Shown one piece after another: positions 11,424 through 34,990 of a stretch of 64,000 nt of DNA (positions within the stretch are counted from its first letter, which is position 1; the number at the start of each line of letters is the position of its first letter). This stretch comes from Lampris incognitus (taxonomy: Eukaryota > Chordata > Actinopteri > Lampriformes > Lampridae), in NCBI RefSeq assembly GCF_029633865.1, contig NC_079224.1, positions 19,123,126 to 19,187,125 of the forward strand, given 5' to 3'. A program made the position numbers and the translations under genes. A model generated the notes under the pieces. It was not told the origin of the DNA. It searched no databases and was given only the letters and a program-made list of their open reading frames with translations.

Positions 11424-13487
11424 GCTTGATTTAGGTCATTAAGGAAGAATGAAAATGCAAAGAGATATCGACAATCTACAGGGCTTTTTATGGAAACACT
11501 AAGGGATGATTATGGAGGAGACGGCACAGGCCAAGGGAAACGTTGCACTTCCTCATGTGGTACATCAGTCTGTATGTCTCACATTGTTATATGGGTCATT
11601 TATCGTTGTTACTTTATGGGAATATATGGTTTTTATGGAGATAAGTAGAATTATTTTAAGGAACTAGAAGCACTGTAGTAATGTCCTTGCTCTTCTTTAT
11701 TGTATTGGAGAATTTCTAGGTACTGCTGATTCTTAATTCAATTTTTTTTTCTAGAGCTAAATTGAACGGTTTGAATTACTACATTGTTATACAATCCTTT
11801 CATACATCTGGGAGAATGGCTGTTGAATACTTCCAAAGATATAAATATTTGAGACCACACTAACAATACTGCATCATGGAAACATATACATTCACTACTG
11901 CTAAGTGCAGTTGCACCTTAATGTATCATCACTAATGTCTGGAAAGTGTTTAAAAGTGTTTTTAAACTGCCACCGTTGGCAGTTCAAATTAAGAATTTTG
12001 GTCATCCACTACACAAAATATGGAAGCATCCCTAGTAGTGCAAATCTGTTGTTTATTGACACATTATCTTCCCAAAATTGATGTTTTAAAATTAGCATTA
12101 CATAGGTTTTTAGTTTTAGAGGCTAGACTTTGAGAATACTATTGTGTTTACAAGGGAAACACAAATCCTCTTTTTCGTTTTTTTTAGTTAAGGTCGATCG
12201 GTACTTTATAAAGCTACTATTTATGGGGTCAGTATGTTTTTAACAATGTCATTCAAAATTTTTTATTCAGCCATACAACCACATACAAAGAATTTTGTCC
12301 CAGTGTGTCATTCCACAGTATAATTGTCAGTTTGTCATTATTGTGACATTATTGTGATCTATGCAATAGCAAAACTATGTTAAAGTATTGCCTTTGACTC
12401 GACCTTGTGTCTATGAACAATGTGCTTGTAATATAAATCTAATTGTAGATGGCAGCCCTTTCATACAATATGTAAGCAGTTTTTGATAATATAGTGATGC
12501 TGCTGTTAGTTGAATTGTCTTTTTGTAGGGACATCCTGTTTTTAAAACTTTCAAAAGTAGGTGCTGGTAGATAAAAGGATGAAAAACATATTTTTGCAGA
12601 TATTTTATCAATGAATCATATGTTTATTAGGGATGAGTGAAAAACAAAAAAAAATCTGTTAATGTGTGAGAATTTTCTTTTGATGCAAAAAGAATCACAT
12701 ATTACTGGAACAAAAGATGAAAATAAAAACCTTTTTGTCCCTTATTTTCCTTATTTCAGACTCAATACACATTACAACTCTGAAGAAACAGTTGTTGATA
12801 ATTACAATAAATCTGTCATTGTTAAACCATTCAAATTTATTTCATTGTTGAATGCCTAAAATATACATCATTCACAAGTTATTACAACAAGGGTATACAT
12901 ATTGCAGTGAGATGGCCTAATTATGGTTTCACAGCCCCTGTATTGGTCATTTAGTTTACTCAATGTGTGACGCTAAGATAGAAGCACATTCTCAATGGGG
13001 GAACTTTTTCGGTACAATTTACAATGAAAAAGTGCGCCTCTGTGCTTGACGACATACCAAGCGACAAGTAGGCATTGCTATTTATTTCACTTTGGTAAAT
13101 TTACCACAGTGAAGAAGGTTCATATATATATATAGCTAATAGGGTTTTAAGAGAGCCTTTCAAGTTATATTTAATGAATAACTATATAATCTAAATGAAA
13201 TATACACTAGGAACATCCCTCTTTACTTCGATAGTCACTGTTTATGATCCAAGCACAGAGCAAGTAAGCATGTGTAATTGTTTAAGATAGAGTACCTTAT
13301 ACATCATTTTCTGATTAAGATGATTTGGACAACTACTAGGATTCTTGAGTAAATTGTAAATTTTGGGTTGTGGTGAGAACATGAAATACCATTTTAACAT
13401 CCAAGTCAAATAACTGTTAATGAATGTGCTCTTTTTTGGGTTTAGAAAGTAATCTGTTAGTATCGCCTTTTAACTGTACATCAACAA

Positions 13488-13493
13488 AATAAA
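13488..13493 (+). terminator. Candidate gorasp1 polyadenylation signal
   Basis: Canonical AATAAA about 2.06 kb after the gorasp1 stop. An upstream AATAAA at 12806-12811 is an alternative. Choice between them needs transcript ends. Confidence 0.35.
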
Positions 13494-13767
13494 AATGCTG
13501 AAAAGAATGTCACCTAAATCAAATGTTGTACATATATTTACAAAAAAAAAAAACTCAAAACATTCAGTTCATTGATAACAGCATAGCTCAAAATGAAAAG
13601 CTCTGACACTTGGACACTTCTGTCAATGAGGGTCTAGGCTCTTCAGTTATTGGATGTCTAAGCCGAGGTAAATTCAAGTTAAGATGGACCCCCCCCCTGC
13701 CCCCCCCCCAAAAAAAACATAGGAAGTTGATTGCTTTGAGGAACTGTGAAACTACCCAGAGACCAAG

Positions 13768-13773
13768 TTTATT
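13768..13773 (-). terminator. Candidate wdr48 polyadenylation signal
   Basis: TTTATT on the plus strand is AATAAA for wdr48 and lies about 510 bases past its stop codon. It is the first canonical hexamer I see in that direction. Confidence 0.4.
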
Positions 13774-14282
13774 CCTAGGCGGTGGTACTGTATAGATGGT
13801 GGAGTGTTGGGAGAACAAAGACAGTTTCTGGAATGTACTAGAACAAACATTAGTCTACTACATCCATGTGCATACACATACTCGGACAAACAAACACGTA
13901 TTGAATACCAGTCGCTTCAACATAAAATGCCAATCATCAGGACAAAGAATAAAAAGAGCAGTCAAAGATGAAAAAAATAATAGGTGTTAGATTAAACATT
14001 TGACTCAATCCTTCAAATTGTACATATCGTGCCCCCCCCCCCAAAAAAAAAGGGAAAAAAAAGGAAAATCTACAAACCATTTTTCTCCCAGGTGTTCCAG
14101 CCGCTCCGGCCTGTTCTGAGTTCACTATGGTAGTTTGTGAGCCAAATGCTCACAGCTTTCACTGGGTCCTCATTGATACTGCGACTCCTGACCACACAAT
14201 GGGGTTGGGGGTACTATATGTCAGAGGTGGGTGGTGATTGGCAAAATGACGAGTTCTTTTTCTCTTTAAAAGTTAATGACTT

Positions 14283-26760
<12,478 letters not shown>

Positions 26761-26935
26761 GTAATGGAGTTTAAATTGTGTCTCAGGCGACGCTCAGGTG
26801 AAACGTTCAGTGACTCCCACAGGAAATTGCAGCTGTTACATGTTACAATATAATAATATAGCTGCTAATAATATAGCTGCTACAGCTTAATTAAATGAGC
26901 TGCTGTGAGCGAGGATATCATTAATAAAAAAAAAA

Positions 26936-27484
26936 CAGGCATTCAGTATGCGGAACCCCAGCTAACAACCTCTCTATTAAGCGCGTGAATGTGGCAGGCA
27001 CATTGCACAAACCAAAGCAAAGGACTTTAAACTGCCATAGTCCCTTCCCAATAAAAAAAAAATGCAGTCTTGGGCCTCGCTGCAGGAGATAGCGGGACCT
27101 GCCAATAGCCACTCCTTAAGTCCAAGGAAGAGAACCAGGAGGAGCCATTCACCAGATCCAGGCATTCATCCACACGTGGAAGGGGATAGGAGTCCTTCTT
27201 GGTGACCTCATGAAATCTCCTGTTGTTCACACAGAAGCGCCACTCCCCCCCCCCCTTCTTTGGCACCATGACCACCAGTGAAGCCCAGGTGCTCACCCTG
27301 GGCTCTGTCTTCATGCTGCATTTTTTTGTAGAGCCCGCTCCACCGCTTCCTGCCGACCCAAAGGGAGGCGCTGTGGGCACTGCCATATGGGCACGGGATC
27401 CCCAGTCTCAATGAAGTGTTGCACAAGAGCATCTGAGACAAGAAGCACATTCAGTGCCTTAGGCAAGCCTCCCCTGGAGCAGGG
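26936..27484 (-). mobile_element. Ty3/gypsy LTR-retrotransposon pol fragment
   Basis: The minus strand reads as the N-terminal half of a Ty3/gypsy reverse transcriptase: HFIETGDPVPI (about 27420), then WASLVVMVPKK, WRFCVNNRR, DSYPLPRVDECLDL, FSSLDLRSGYWQVPL, and after a frameshift GLWQFKVLCFGLCNVPATF. It stops just short of where the YxDD catalytic box should be. No LTRs, gag or integrase are seen. The reading frame has at least one frameshift near 27050. It is a dead fragment about 250 bases upstream of the wdr48 start. Confidence 0.85.
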
Positions 27485-27527
27485 GAGGCAGGCCTGGAGC
27501 TCCAAACTGGAGCTCCAGGCCTGCCTC
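27485..27527. repeat. Perfect 20-bp hairpin at a retroelement junction
   Basis: Left arm 27485-27504 (GAGGCAGGCCTGGAGCTCCA), loop AAC, right arm 27508-27527 is its exact reverse complement. It sits exactly where the minus-strand gypsy fragment gives way to the plus-strand LINE copy F. Confidence 0.9.
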
Positions 27528-27949
27528 AACTGCACTGACTGGAGTGTTTTTGAGCCTGCATCTACAGACCTGGAAGAACTTACTGACATTGTGACATCTT
27601 ACATTTAATTTCACTTGAACACAATTCATTGAAAGCCATCAGACCAGCTCACTTACATCTTACATCAGTTTTTGTGAGGACGTGTGTGCCCACCAAAACT
27701 TTCTGTACCTTTAACATCAATAAGCCTTGGTTCACAGCACAACTCAGGCAGCTTTGTCAGGCCAAAGAGCAAGCCTACAGGAGTGGAGATAGGATCTGGT
27801 ATAACAAAGCCAGAAATATACTCACAAAGGAGATCAGAGTGGCAAAAAGGTGCTGCTCTGAAAAGTTGATAAACAGGTTTTCTGCCAATGACCCATAATC
27901 AGTCTGCAGTGGTTTGAACACATTACCAACTACAAGAGACCCCCCCCCC

Positions 27950-27952
<3 letters not shown>

Positions 27953-27984
<32 letters not shown>
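27953..27984 (+). repeat. (CA)n microsatellite after a C13 run
   Basis: A run of 13 C (27940-27952) passes directly into about 16 CA repeats inside LINE copy F. Confidence 0.9.
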
Positions 27985-27988
<4 letters not shown>

Positions 27989-28189
27989 GGGAACCATCAC
28001 TGGCTGATGACCTATATGGGTTTTACTGCAGGTTTGAAAAGCAAACGTTCACACCCCTCACCCTCTCCAGCCACAATACACAACCAACTGCACTCCCTGC
28101 CAGCCACTTCTCCCCCCCACCGAACCCCCACCCACACTCACGATGTGTGTTGAGGACGTGCGCCAGTTGTTCTAGAAACAGAAAGCCAC

Positions 28190-28370
28190 TTAAAGTTTTA
28201 GCATTGTAAGGTTAAAACGAAATTTGTTCTCTGCATTTAACCTATCCTATAAGTACAGGAGCAGTGGGCAGCTGCAGCGCCTGGGGACCAACTCCAGTTC
28301 TTCTTTCCATGGCCCTGTTCAGGGGCCCAGACAGGAGTATTAACCCTAACACGCATGTCTTTTTTTGATG
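28190..28370 (-). mobile_element. SINE-like repeat fragment (family C)
   Basis: Contains GGGGACCAACTCCAGTTCTT, CAGACAGGAGTATTAACC and AACACGCATGTC. These match the repeat at 56268-56600, whose other end carries a tRNA-like B box on the minus strand. Here only the part away from the head remains. It is inserted in LINE copy F. Confidence 0.6.
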
Positions 28371-29296
28371 ATCAGAAGCCCAGGAAGGTGCCAGGCTCAG
28401 ATGCCGTGTCACCTTCCTGTCTTAAAGTTTGTGCTGACCAGCTGGCCCCCATTTTCTCACTGATCACTGATCTTCAACAGATTACTGAAGCTGTGTGAAG
28501 TCCCCTCCCACTTCAAGAGCTCCACTATCATTCCGGTCCTCAAGAAACCCCTTATCGCAGGATTAAATGACTACAGGACCATTGCCCTAACATCTGTGTT
28601 CATGAAATTCTTCAAGAGACTGGTGTTGGCCCACCTGAAGGAAATCACAGGCCTCCTATTCGACCCCCTGCAGTTTGCCTACCAAGCAAACAGGTAGTGG
28701 ATGGTGCAGTCAACATGGGATTGCACTACATCTTCCAACACCTCAACTCCCCAGGGATATGCACAAGGGTCCTATTTGTGGACTTTAGCTCAGCATTCAA
28801 CACCATCATCCCAGATATCCTCCACTCCAAATTCCCCCGGCTCACTGTACCAGCCCCCATCTGCCAGTGAATTAAAATTTAAAATTACATCCAGCACCCG
28901 GAAAATCAGCACTGGTGCCCCCCAGGGATGTGTGCTCTCCTCTCTACTCTTCTCCCTCTACACAAATGACTGCACCACAGGTGACCCGCTTGTTAAGCTG
29001 AAGTTTACGGATGACAGAACCATCATTGGCCTTATCCGGGATGGAGACGAGTCTGCATATAGACAGGAGGTTGATCAGCTGGCACTTTGGTGCGTCCATA
29101 ACAACCTGGAGCTGAACACACTCAAAACAGTGGAGATAACAGTGAAATTCAAGAGAAGCCTCCAACACTGCCCCCCCCCACCATACTCAACAGCACGGTT
29201 TCTGCAGTGGAAACTTACAGATTTCTGGGTTCCACAATCTCCCAGGACCTAAGGTGGGCATCCAACATAGACACAATCATGAAAAAGGCCTAGCAG

Positions 29297-29310
29297 AGGA
29301 TGTACTTTCT
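29297..29310. repeat. Target-site duplication, left copy
   Basis: AGGATGTACTTTCT recurs exactly at 32770-32783. Both copies belong to the host LINE reading AQQRMYFL, so this is the 14-bp duplication made when the RTE-type element inserted. Confidence 0.9.
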
Positions 29311-32300
29311 AACCCAGCCACTGAGGATGCACAAGCCAGTGCATTCTTAGTGCCAGTCCCAAGCCCAGATAAATAGGGAGGGTTGCATCAGGAAGGGAAT
29401 CCGGTGTAAAATCTTTGCCAAATCAAATATGCAGATCATAAATCAGATTTCCACACCGGATTGGTCAAGGCCCGGGTTACCAACGACCGCCACTGGTACT
29501 GTTGGCCAGCAGGATGCCAGTGGAACCTATGCTACTGTTGGGGAAAGGAGAAGGAGAGGGAGAAGGCATGTCTAGAGGCAGCAAGAGAGGAGGAAGGGTA
29601 GGGTTGTGGAGGTGAGAGTTGGAACTTTGAATGTTGGCACTATGACTGTTAAAGGGAGAGAGCTGGCTGATATGATGGAAAGAAGAAAGGTAGGTATACT
29701 GTGTGTGCAAGAGACCATGTGAAAGGGGAGGAAGGCCAGGAGCACTGGATGTGGGTTCAAACTATTCTACCATGCTGCAAATGGGAGGAGAAATGGGGTA
29801 GGGGTAATTCTGAAGGAACAGTATGTCAAGAGTGTGCCGGAGGTGAAGAGAGTGTCAGACAGAGTGATGAGTATGAAACTGGAAATCGAAGGTGTATTGA
29901 TGAATGTTATCAGCACATATGCCCTACAAGTTGGGTGTGAGATGGAAGAGAAAAGAATTCTGGAGTGAGTTGGATGAAGTGGTGGAGAGGGTACCCAAGC
30001 GGGAGAGAGTGGTAATTGGAGCGGTTTTCAATGGGCGTGTTGGTGAAGGGAACAGAGGTGATGAGGAGGTGATGGGTAGGTATGGTGTCAAGAAGAGAAA
30101 TGTGGAAAGACATATGTTGATGGATTTTGCGAAAAAGATGGAAATGACTGTGGTGAATACATATTTCAAGAAGAGGGAGGAACACAGGGTGACATATAAG
30201 AGTGGAGGAAAGCGCACACAGGTGGACTATATCTTATGTAGAAGGCGCGATCTAAAAGGGATTGGAGACAGTAAGGTGGTGACAAGGGAGAATGTAGCTA
30301 GGCAGCATCGGATGGTGGTCTGTAGGATGACTTTGGAGACCAAGAAGAGGATGAGAGTGAAGGCAGAGCCAAGGATCAAATGGTGGAAGTTGAAGAAGGA
30401 AGACTGTTTTGTGGAGTTCAGGCAGGAGTTAAGACAGGCACTGGGTGGTAGTGAATAGTTGCCAGATGGCTGGGCAACCACTGCAGAAATAGTGAGGGAG
30501 ACAGCTAGGAAGGTACTTGGTGTGTAATGAGGACAGAGGAAGGAAGACAAGGAGACTTAGTGGTGGAATGAGGAAGTACAGCAAATTATACAGAGGAAAA
30601 GGTTGGCAAAGAAGAAGTGGGATAGTCAGAGAGATGACGTAGACTAGAGTACAAAGAGATGCGAAGACAGAGGTGGCAAAGGCAAAGGAAAAGGCGTATG
30701 GTGAGTTGTATGAGAGGTTGGACACTAAGAAAGGAGAAAAGGACTTGTACCGATTGGCTAGACAGAGGGACTGAGCTGGGAAGGATGTGCAGCAGGTAAG
30801 GGAGATCAAGGATAGAGATGGAAATGTGCTGACAAGGGATGAGAGTGTGTTGAGAAGGTGGAAGGGGTATTTTGAGGGGCTGATGAATGAAGAAAATGAG
30901 AGAGAGAGAAGGTTGGATGATGTGGGGATAGTGAATCAGGAAGTGCGGTGGATTAGCAAGGAGGAAGTGAGGGCAGCTATGAGGAGGATGAAGAGTGGAA
31001 AGGCACTTGATCCAGATGACGTACCTGTGAAAGCATGGAAATGTTTAGGAGAGATGGCAGTGGAGTTTTTAACTAGATTGTTTAACACAATATTGGGAAG
31101 TGAGAGGATCCCTGAGGAGTGGAGAAGAAGCATACTGGTACTGATTTTCAAGAATAAGGGCGATGTACAGAACTGTAACAACTACAGAGGTATAAAGTTG
31201 AGCAGTCACAACATGAAGATATGGGAAGGAGTAATAGAAGCTAGGTTAAGAGGAGAGGTGATGATCAGCAAGCAGCAGTATGGTTTCATGCCATGAAAGA
31301 GCACCACAGATGTGATGTTTGCTTTGAGAATGTTGATGGAAAAGTATAGAGAAGGCCAGAAGGAGTTACATTGTGTCTTTGTAGATTTAGAGAACGCATA
31401 TGACAGGGTGCCGAGAGAGGAGGTGTGGTATTGTATGAGGAGGTCAGGAGTGGCAGAGAAGTATGTAAGAGTGGTGCAGGACATGTATGAGGGAAGTGTG
31501 ACAATGGTGAGGTGTGCAGTAGGAATGACAGGATAGGTTCAAGGTGGAGGTGGGATTACATCAAGGATCGGCTCTGAGCCCTTTCTTGTTTGCAATGGTG
31601 ATGGACAGGTTGATGGACAAGATCAGGCTGGAGTCTCCGTGGACTATGATGTTTGCGGATGACATTGTGATCTGTAGCGAGAGTAGGGTGCGGGTTGAGG
31701 AGAGCCTGGAGAGGTGGAGGTATGCACTGGAGAGAAGAGGAATGAAAGTCAGTAGGAGCAAGATGGAATACCTATGCATGAATGAGAGGGAGGACAGTGG
31801 AATGGTGAGGATGCAAGGAGTAGAGGTGATGAATGCGTATGAGTTAAAATACTTGGGGTTAACTGTCCAAAGTAATAGGGAGTGCAGAAGAGAGGTGAAA
31901 AAGAGAGTGCAGGCAGGGTGGAGTGGGTGGAGAAGAGTGTCAGGAGTGATTTGTGACAGAAGGGTACCAGCAAAAGTTAAAGAGAAGGTTTACAAGATGG
32001 TTGTGAGACCAGCTATGTTATATGGTTTGGAGACAGTGGCACTGACGAAAAGACAGGAGGTGGAGCTGGAGGTGGCAGATTTGAAGACATTAAGATTTTC
32101 ATTGGGCATGACGAAGAAGGACAGGATTAGGAACGATTATATTAGAGGGACTGTTCAGGTTGGACAGTTTGGTAACAAAGCAAGAGGCAAGATTGAGATG
32201 GCTTGGACATGTGTGGAGGAGAGATACTGGGTATATTGGGAGAAGGATGCTGAATATGGAGCTGCCAGGGAAGAGGAAAAGAGGATAGCCAAAGAGAAGG

Positions 32301-32440
32301 TTTATGGATGTGGTGAGGGAAGACATGCAGGTGGTTAGTGTGACAGAGGATGATGCATAGGAAAGGAAGAAATGGAAACTGATGATCCATTGTGATGACC
32401 CCTAACAGGAGCAGCTGAAAGTGGTAGTAGTAGTAGTAGT
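29311..32440 (+). mobile_element. RTE-type LINE, near full length (copy G)
   Basis: The fullest copy of the (TAG)n-tailed LINE here. It has a 5' leader (29311-29610), an endonuclease region with GVILKEQYVKSV and MNVISTYAPQVG (29640-30450), a spacer, and RT with KALDPDDVPVKAW (30995), NKGDVQNCNNYRGIKL (31153), [14 protein letters not shown] (31378) and an FADD box at 31652-31663. A C-terminal region follows with MLYGLETVALTKRQ (32015) and a GCAGCTGAAAGTGG(TAG)n 3' end at 32410-32440. Stops or shifts near 29940, 30458, 31296 (CGA-type codon read as TGA) and 31535 make it inactive. The order endonuclease-RT with no RNase H and a short-repeat tail is typical of the RTE clade. Confidence 0.9.
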
Positions 32441-32724
32441 AGATATTGGAGGAACAGCTGAGGTTGGACAGTTTGGAGACAGAGCAAGAGAGGTAACATT
32501 GAGATGGCTTGGACACGTGTGGAGGAGAGATGCTGGGTATATTGGGAGAAGGATGCTGAATATGGAGCTGCCAGGGAAGAGGAAAAGAGCAAGACCAAAG
32601 AGGAGGTTTATGGATGTGGTGAGAGAGGACATGCAGGTGATTGGTGTGACAGAGGAAGATGCAGAGGACCGGAAGAGATGGAAACAGATGATCTGCTGTG
32701 GCGACCCTTAACGGGAGCAGCCAA

Positions 32725-32768
<44 letters not shown>

Positions 32769-32769
32769 A
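32441..32769 (+). mobile_element. Second, 5'-truncated RTE-type 3' end in tandem (copy H)
   Basis: After the first (TAG)n tail, about 325 bases of the same 3' region begin again (GGAACAGCTGAGGTTGGACA) and end in a second, longer (TAG)n tail at 32729-32767. The two copies share one outer target duplication. So this is either an insertion into the tail of copy G or a tandem product made during the same insertion. Confidence 0.85.
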
Positions 32770-32783
32770 AGGATGTACTTTCT

Positions 32784-33190
32784 CCACCAGCTCAAGAAAT
32801 TCAACCTGCCGCAGGAGCTGCTGAATCAGTTCTACACTGCAATAGTCCAGTCTGTCCTCTGCATATCCATCACTGTCTGGCTTGGTTCGGCCACCAAACA
32901 GGATAGAGACAGACTACAACAGTCGGTAAAGTCTGCAGAGAAAATCAGTGGTGCCAACCTGCCATTCATTCAGGACTTGGAGACCTCCAGACTCAGGAAA
33001 TGGGTACACAACATCACTGCAAACTCATCACACCCTGGTCACAACCTGTTCCAACTCCCCTCTGGCAGGCACTACAGAGCACTGTACCCCAAAACAACCA
33101 GATATAAAAACAGATTCTGTCCACAGACTGTTATTTAAATGAACGCTTAACACTGTCAAATAAACCCAACCATTTTGTATACACTGTACT
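32784..33190 (+). mobile_element. CR1/Rex1-like LINE, 3' part (copy F continued)
   Basis: Resumes at HQLKKFNLPQELLNQFYTA directly after the right target duplication and runs through SVLCISITVWLGSATKQDR to YKNRFCPQTVI, then a stop at 33138. A short 3' UTR with AATAAACCC follows. The exact 3' end is unclear. Confidence 0.85.
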
Positions 33191-34249
33191 GTACATTGTA
33201 CATATACTGGTATGCTCTGTCATGTCCATCTACCTCAGGCATGTATGTAAATAACATGCTAACATCTATTTCAGTATCTCTGGTATATTCGTTGCACCAT
33301 TGCAAGGTGTGTGCCTTCATTCATGTCTAAAAAGTAAGGGGGAAAACTGGAGATTTCACTATAAATATTTGAAATCTTCATAAATAGGAAATTTGAATGG
33401 CTTTGTAATGCATCTTCACCTCTTCAAAGATGTCTTAAATTAAACCATTTGTTTTCAGTGTCAAATGACAATAACAAATCATTCATACCCAGTGGAACAT
33501 AGCCCACAGCCTAAAATGGACCACAGCCTAAAACTGCAATGGTGAACCTCATTTTGACGTCAGATGCGTATAGTGTTGACAATCAATTCTCTGAAATGAG
33601 TAACTTTCGGGGGTGCAACCTAAATAGGGTCTCTTAATCGCTAGAAGTATGAAAACAACGTCAGTTTTGCAGTTAATTTGACATCATTGATTGACATGAA
33701 ATCAAATGTCATGGGCAATTACTTTTTCACTTCCAGTTTTACAATCCACTTTTAACATGGCCGCAAGAATACCCCCCCCCCCACTCTCTCCCTCTCCGTT
33801 GTTGTGTGTGCTTGTTTGGTTTACCGTGATATAGTGAAACTTGACCTAAAACCACAACGGCCAAAAAAAGTGCGGAGGATTTGTTGAGAGACTTTATTTA
33901 ATGTATGCCAATAGAGGGAGCAATAAGGCAACAACACTGCAGGTTTGGAGTTTGGCCCATTCCTCGGTGCGGTGGTCTGTATCCTCCAGGTGATAAGGGC
34001 TCGCAGATGGATTGACAACTTTCTGCTCTTTCTAAAAAAATTAATTTAATTAAAAAAAAAACCCGACCTGCTCCCCCGCACAAAACCTTTCGGGGACACG
34101 TTTAGGGAACACGTGATTGAAGAATCAGGACGCTGTGATGAGGCAAAAAGTCATCACCAATAAAAATAGCAAATAGGCTGGCTGTAGGCTTAAACTGGCA
34201 ATATTGTGTACAGAAAACAGCGTAGTCCAAACCTGACACTGTGCTGTAA
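33191..34249. other. Noncoding DNA before the GC-richer block
   Basis: No coding frame recognised. Includes a C11 run at 33772-33782 and AT-rich stretches. Confidence 0.5.
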
Positions 34250-34313
34250 CTTGTGTTTCGCCATCAGATTTGAATGCGGAATGAAACGTTCGTGGTTGGA
34301 GCGGCAGTAATCC

Positions 34314-34336
34314 TTTGTGTGTGTGTGTGTGCGTGC

Positions 34337-34367
<31 letters not shown>

Positions 34368-34392
34368 AGTGTGTGTGTGTGTGTGTGTGCGC
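34314..34392 (+). repeat. (GT)n with GC interruptions
   Basis: Compound GTGTGT/GCGTGC alternating purine-pyrimidine tract of about 78 bases, with potential to form Z-DNA, at the edge of the GC-richer block. Confidence 0.9.
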
Positions 34393-34429
34393 GCATTCCC
34401 CTCCCACCACCATTCAAACTGCTCAGGGG

Positions 34430-34990
34430 CAAATATTGGTGCGACTTTTCCCTTTCTGCGCAACTGGTAAAGAAAACGCGTGAAATTCGGCTTGGCGCGC
34501 CGTCCTCTCCACGGTGCACGGCTTGGGACCTTTCCCGCGATTGGATGAACAATGAAGAGTCACCCTTATCGGAGAGAAGGTCTTTTTTTCAAGGGCGACA
34601 ACTGGCTGTTGCACGTGTAGCACATCCACCGTGGTTCAAAATGTCTTAGAAAAGGTGATTTGACAGCTGGCATCCATCTAGAAGTCTGGATTTCTCTCCG
34701 CGATATTAAAGCGCTTTTTCTTTTTTTTCTTCTTTTTTTTAAGTCTTTGTGATTTGGAGTATTGATCGATTATTATTATTATGAGTCGGGATAGTCCATG
34801 AAAGGAAGTCATGGATTTTGCACGGGTGGTTTGGCAGTTTCTTCTTCTGAAACACGGAGAACTTGTCTCGGGAAGCTATGCTGTCAATCTCAGAGTTTCA
34901 CATGTGAGTATCACTGAAGATGATGTTTTGTGGCCATGCATCAGCTACAATGACAGGCAGTAAAGTTAAAGGTACGTCAATCAAAGATCA
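34430..34990 (+). promoter_or_regulatory. Possible promoter and noncoding first exon of the sodium channel
   Basis: This is the most CpG-rich stretch between wdr48 and the channel coding exons (GGCGCGCC near 34495, CCCGCGATTGG near 34535). A strong donor-like CACAT/GTGAGT lies at 34904. Mammalian SCN5A has a noncoding first exon far upstream of the exon with the start codon, and the 12.4-kb gap to 47360 would fit that. This is inference; there is no transcript evidence. Confidence 0.3.

Larger units (their letters stand above)
11424..14282. other. Convergent 3' UTRs of gorasp1 and wdr48
   Basis: About 2.9 kb separates the two facing stop codons. Plus-strand AATAAA motifs at 12806 and 13488 could end gorasp1. 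A minus-strand AATAAA (TTTATT at 13768-13773) could end wdr48, about 510 bases past its stop. AT-rich, with C runs at 13689-13709 and 14031-14042. No other coding frame is supported. Confidence 0.6.
27528..29310 (+). mobile_element. CR1/Rex1-like LINE, 5' part (copy F), interrupted
   Basis: Same family as copy E. It starts at [11 protein letters not shown] in the linker and runs through FCTFNINKPWFTAQLRQL (27700), an RT region with DYRTIALTS-like, DPLQFAYQAN and DFSSAFNTIIPDI segments (28570-28830), GAPQGCVLSS (28913), an FTDD box near 29006 and NNLELNTLKTVEI. It stops in AQQRMYFL at 29310, where an RTE-type LINE has inserted. The rest resumes at 32784. Internal insertions include about 55 bases near 27610-27660 and a SINE fragment near 28190-28370. 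Stops and frameshifts are frequent. Confidence 0.85.
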
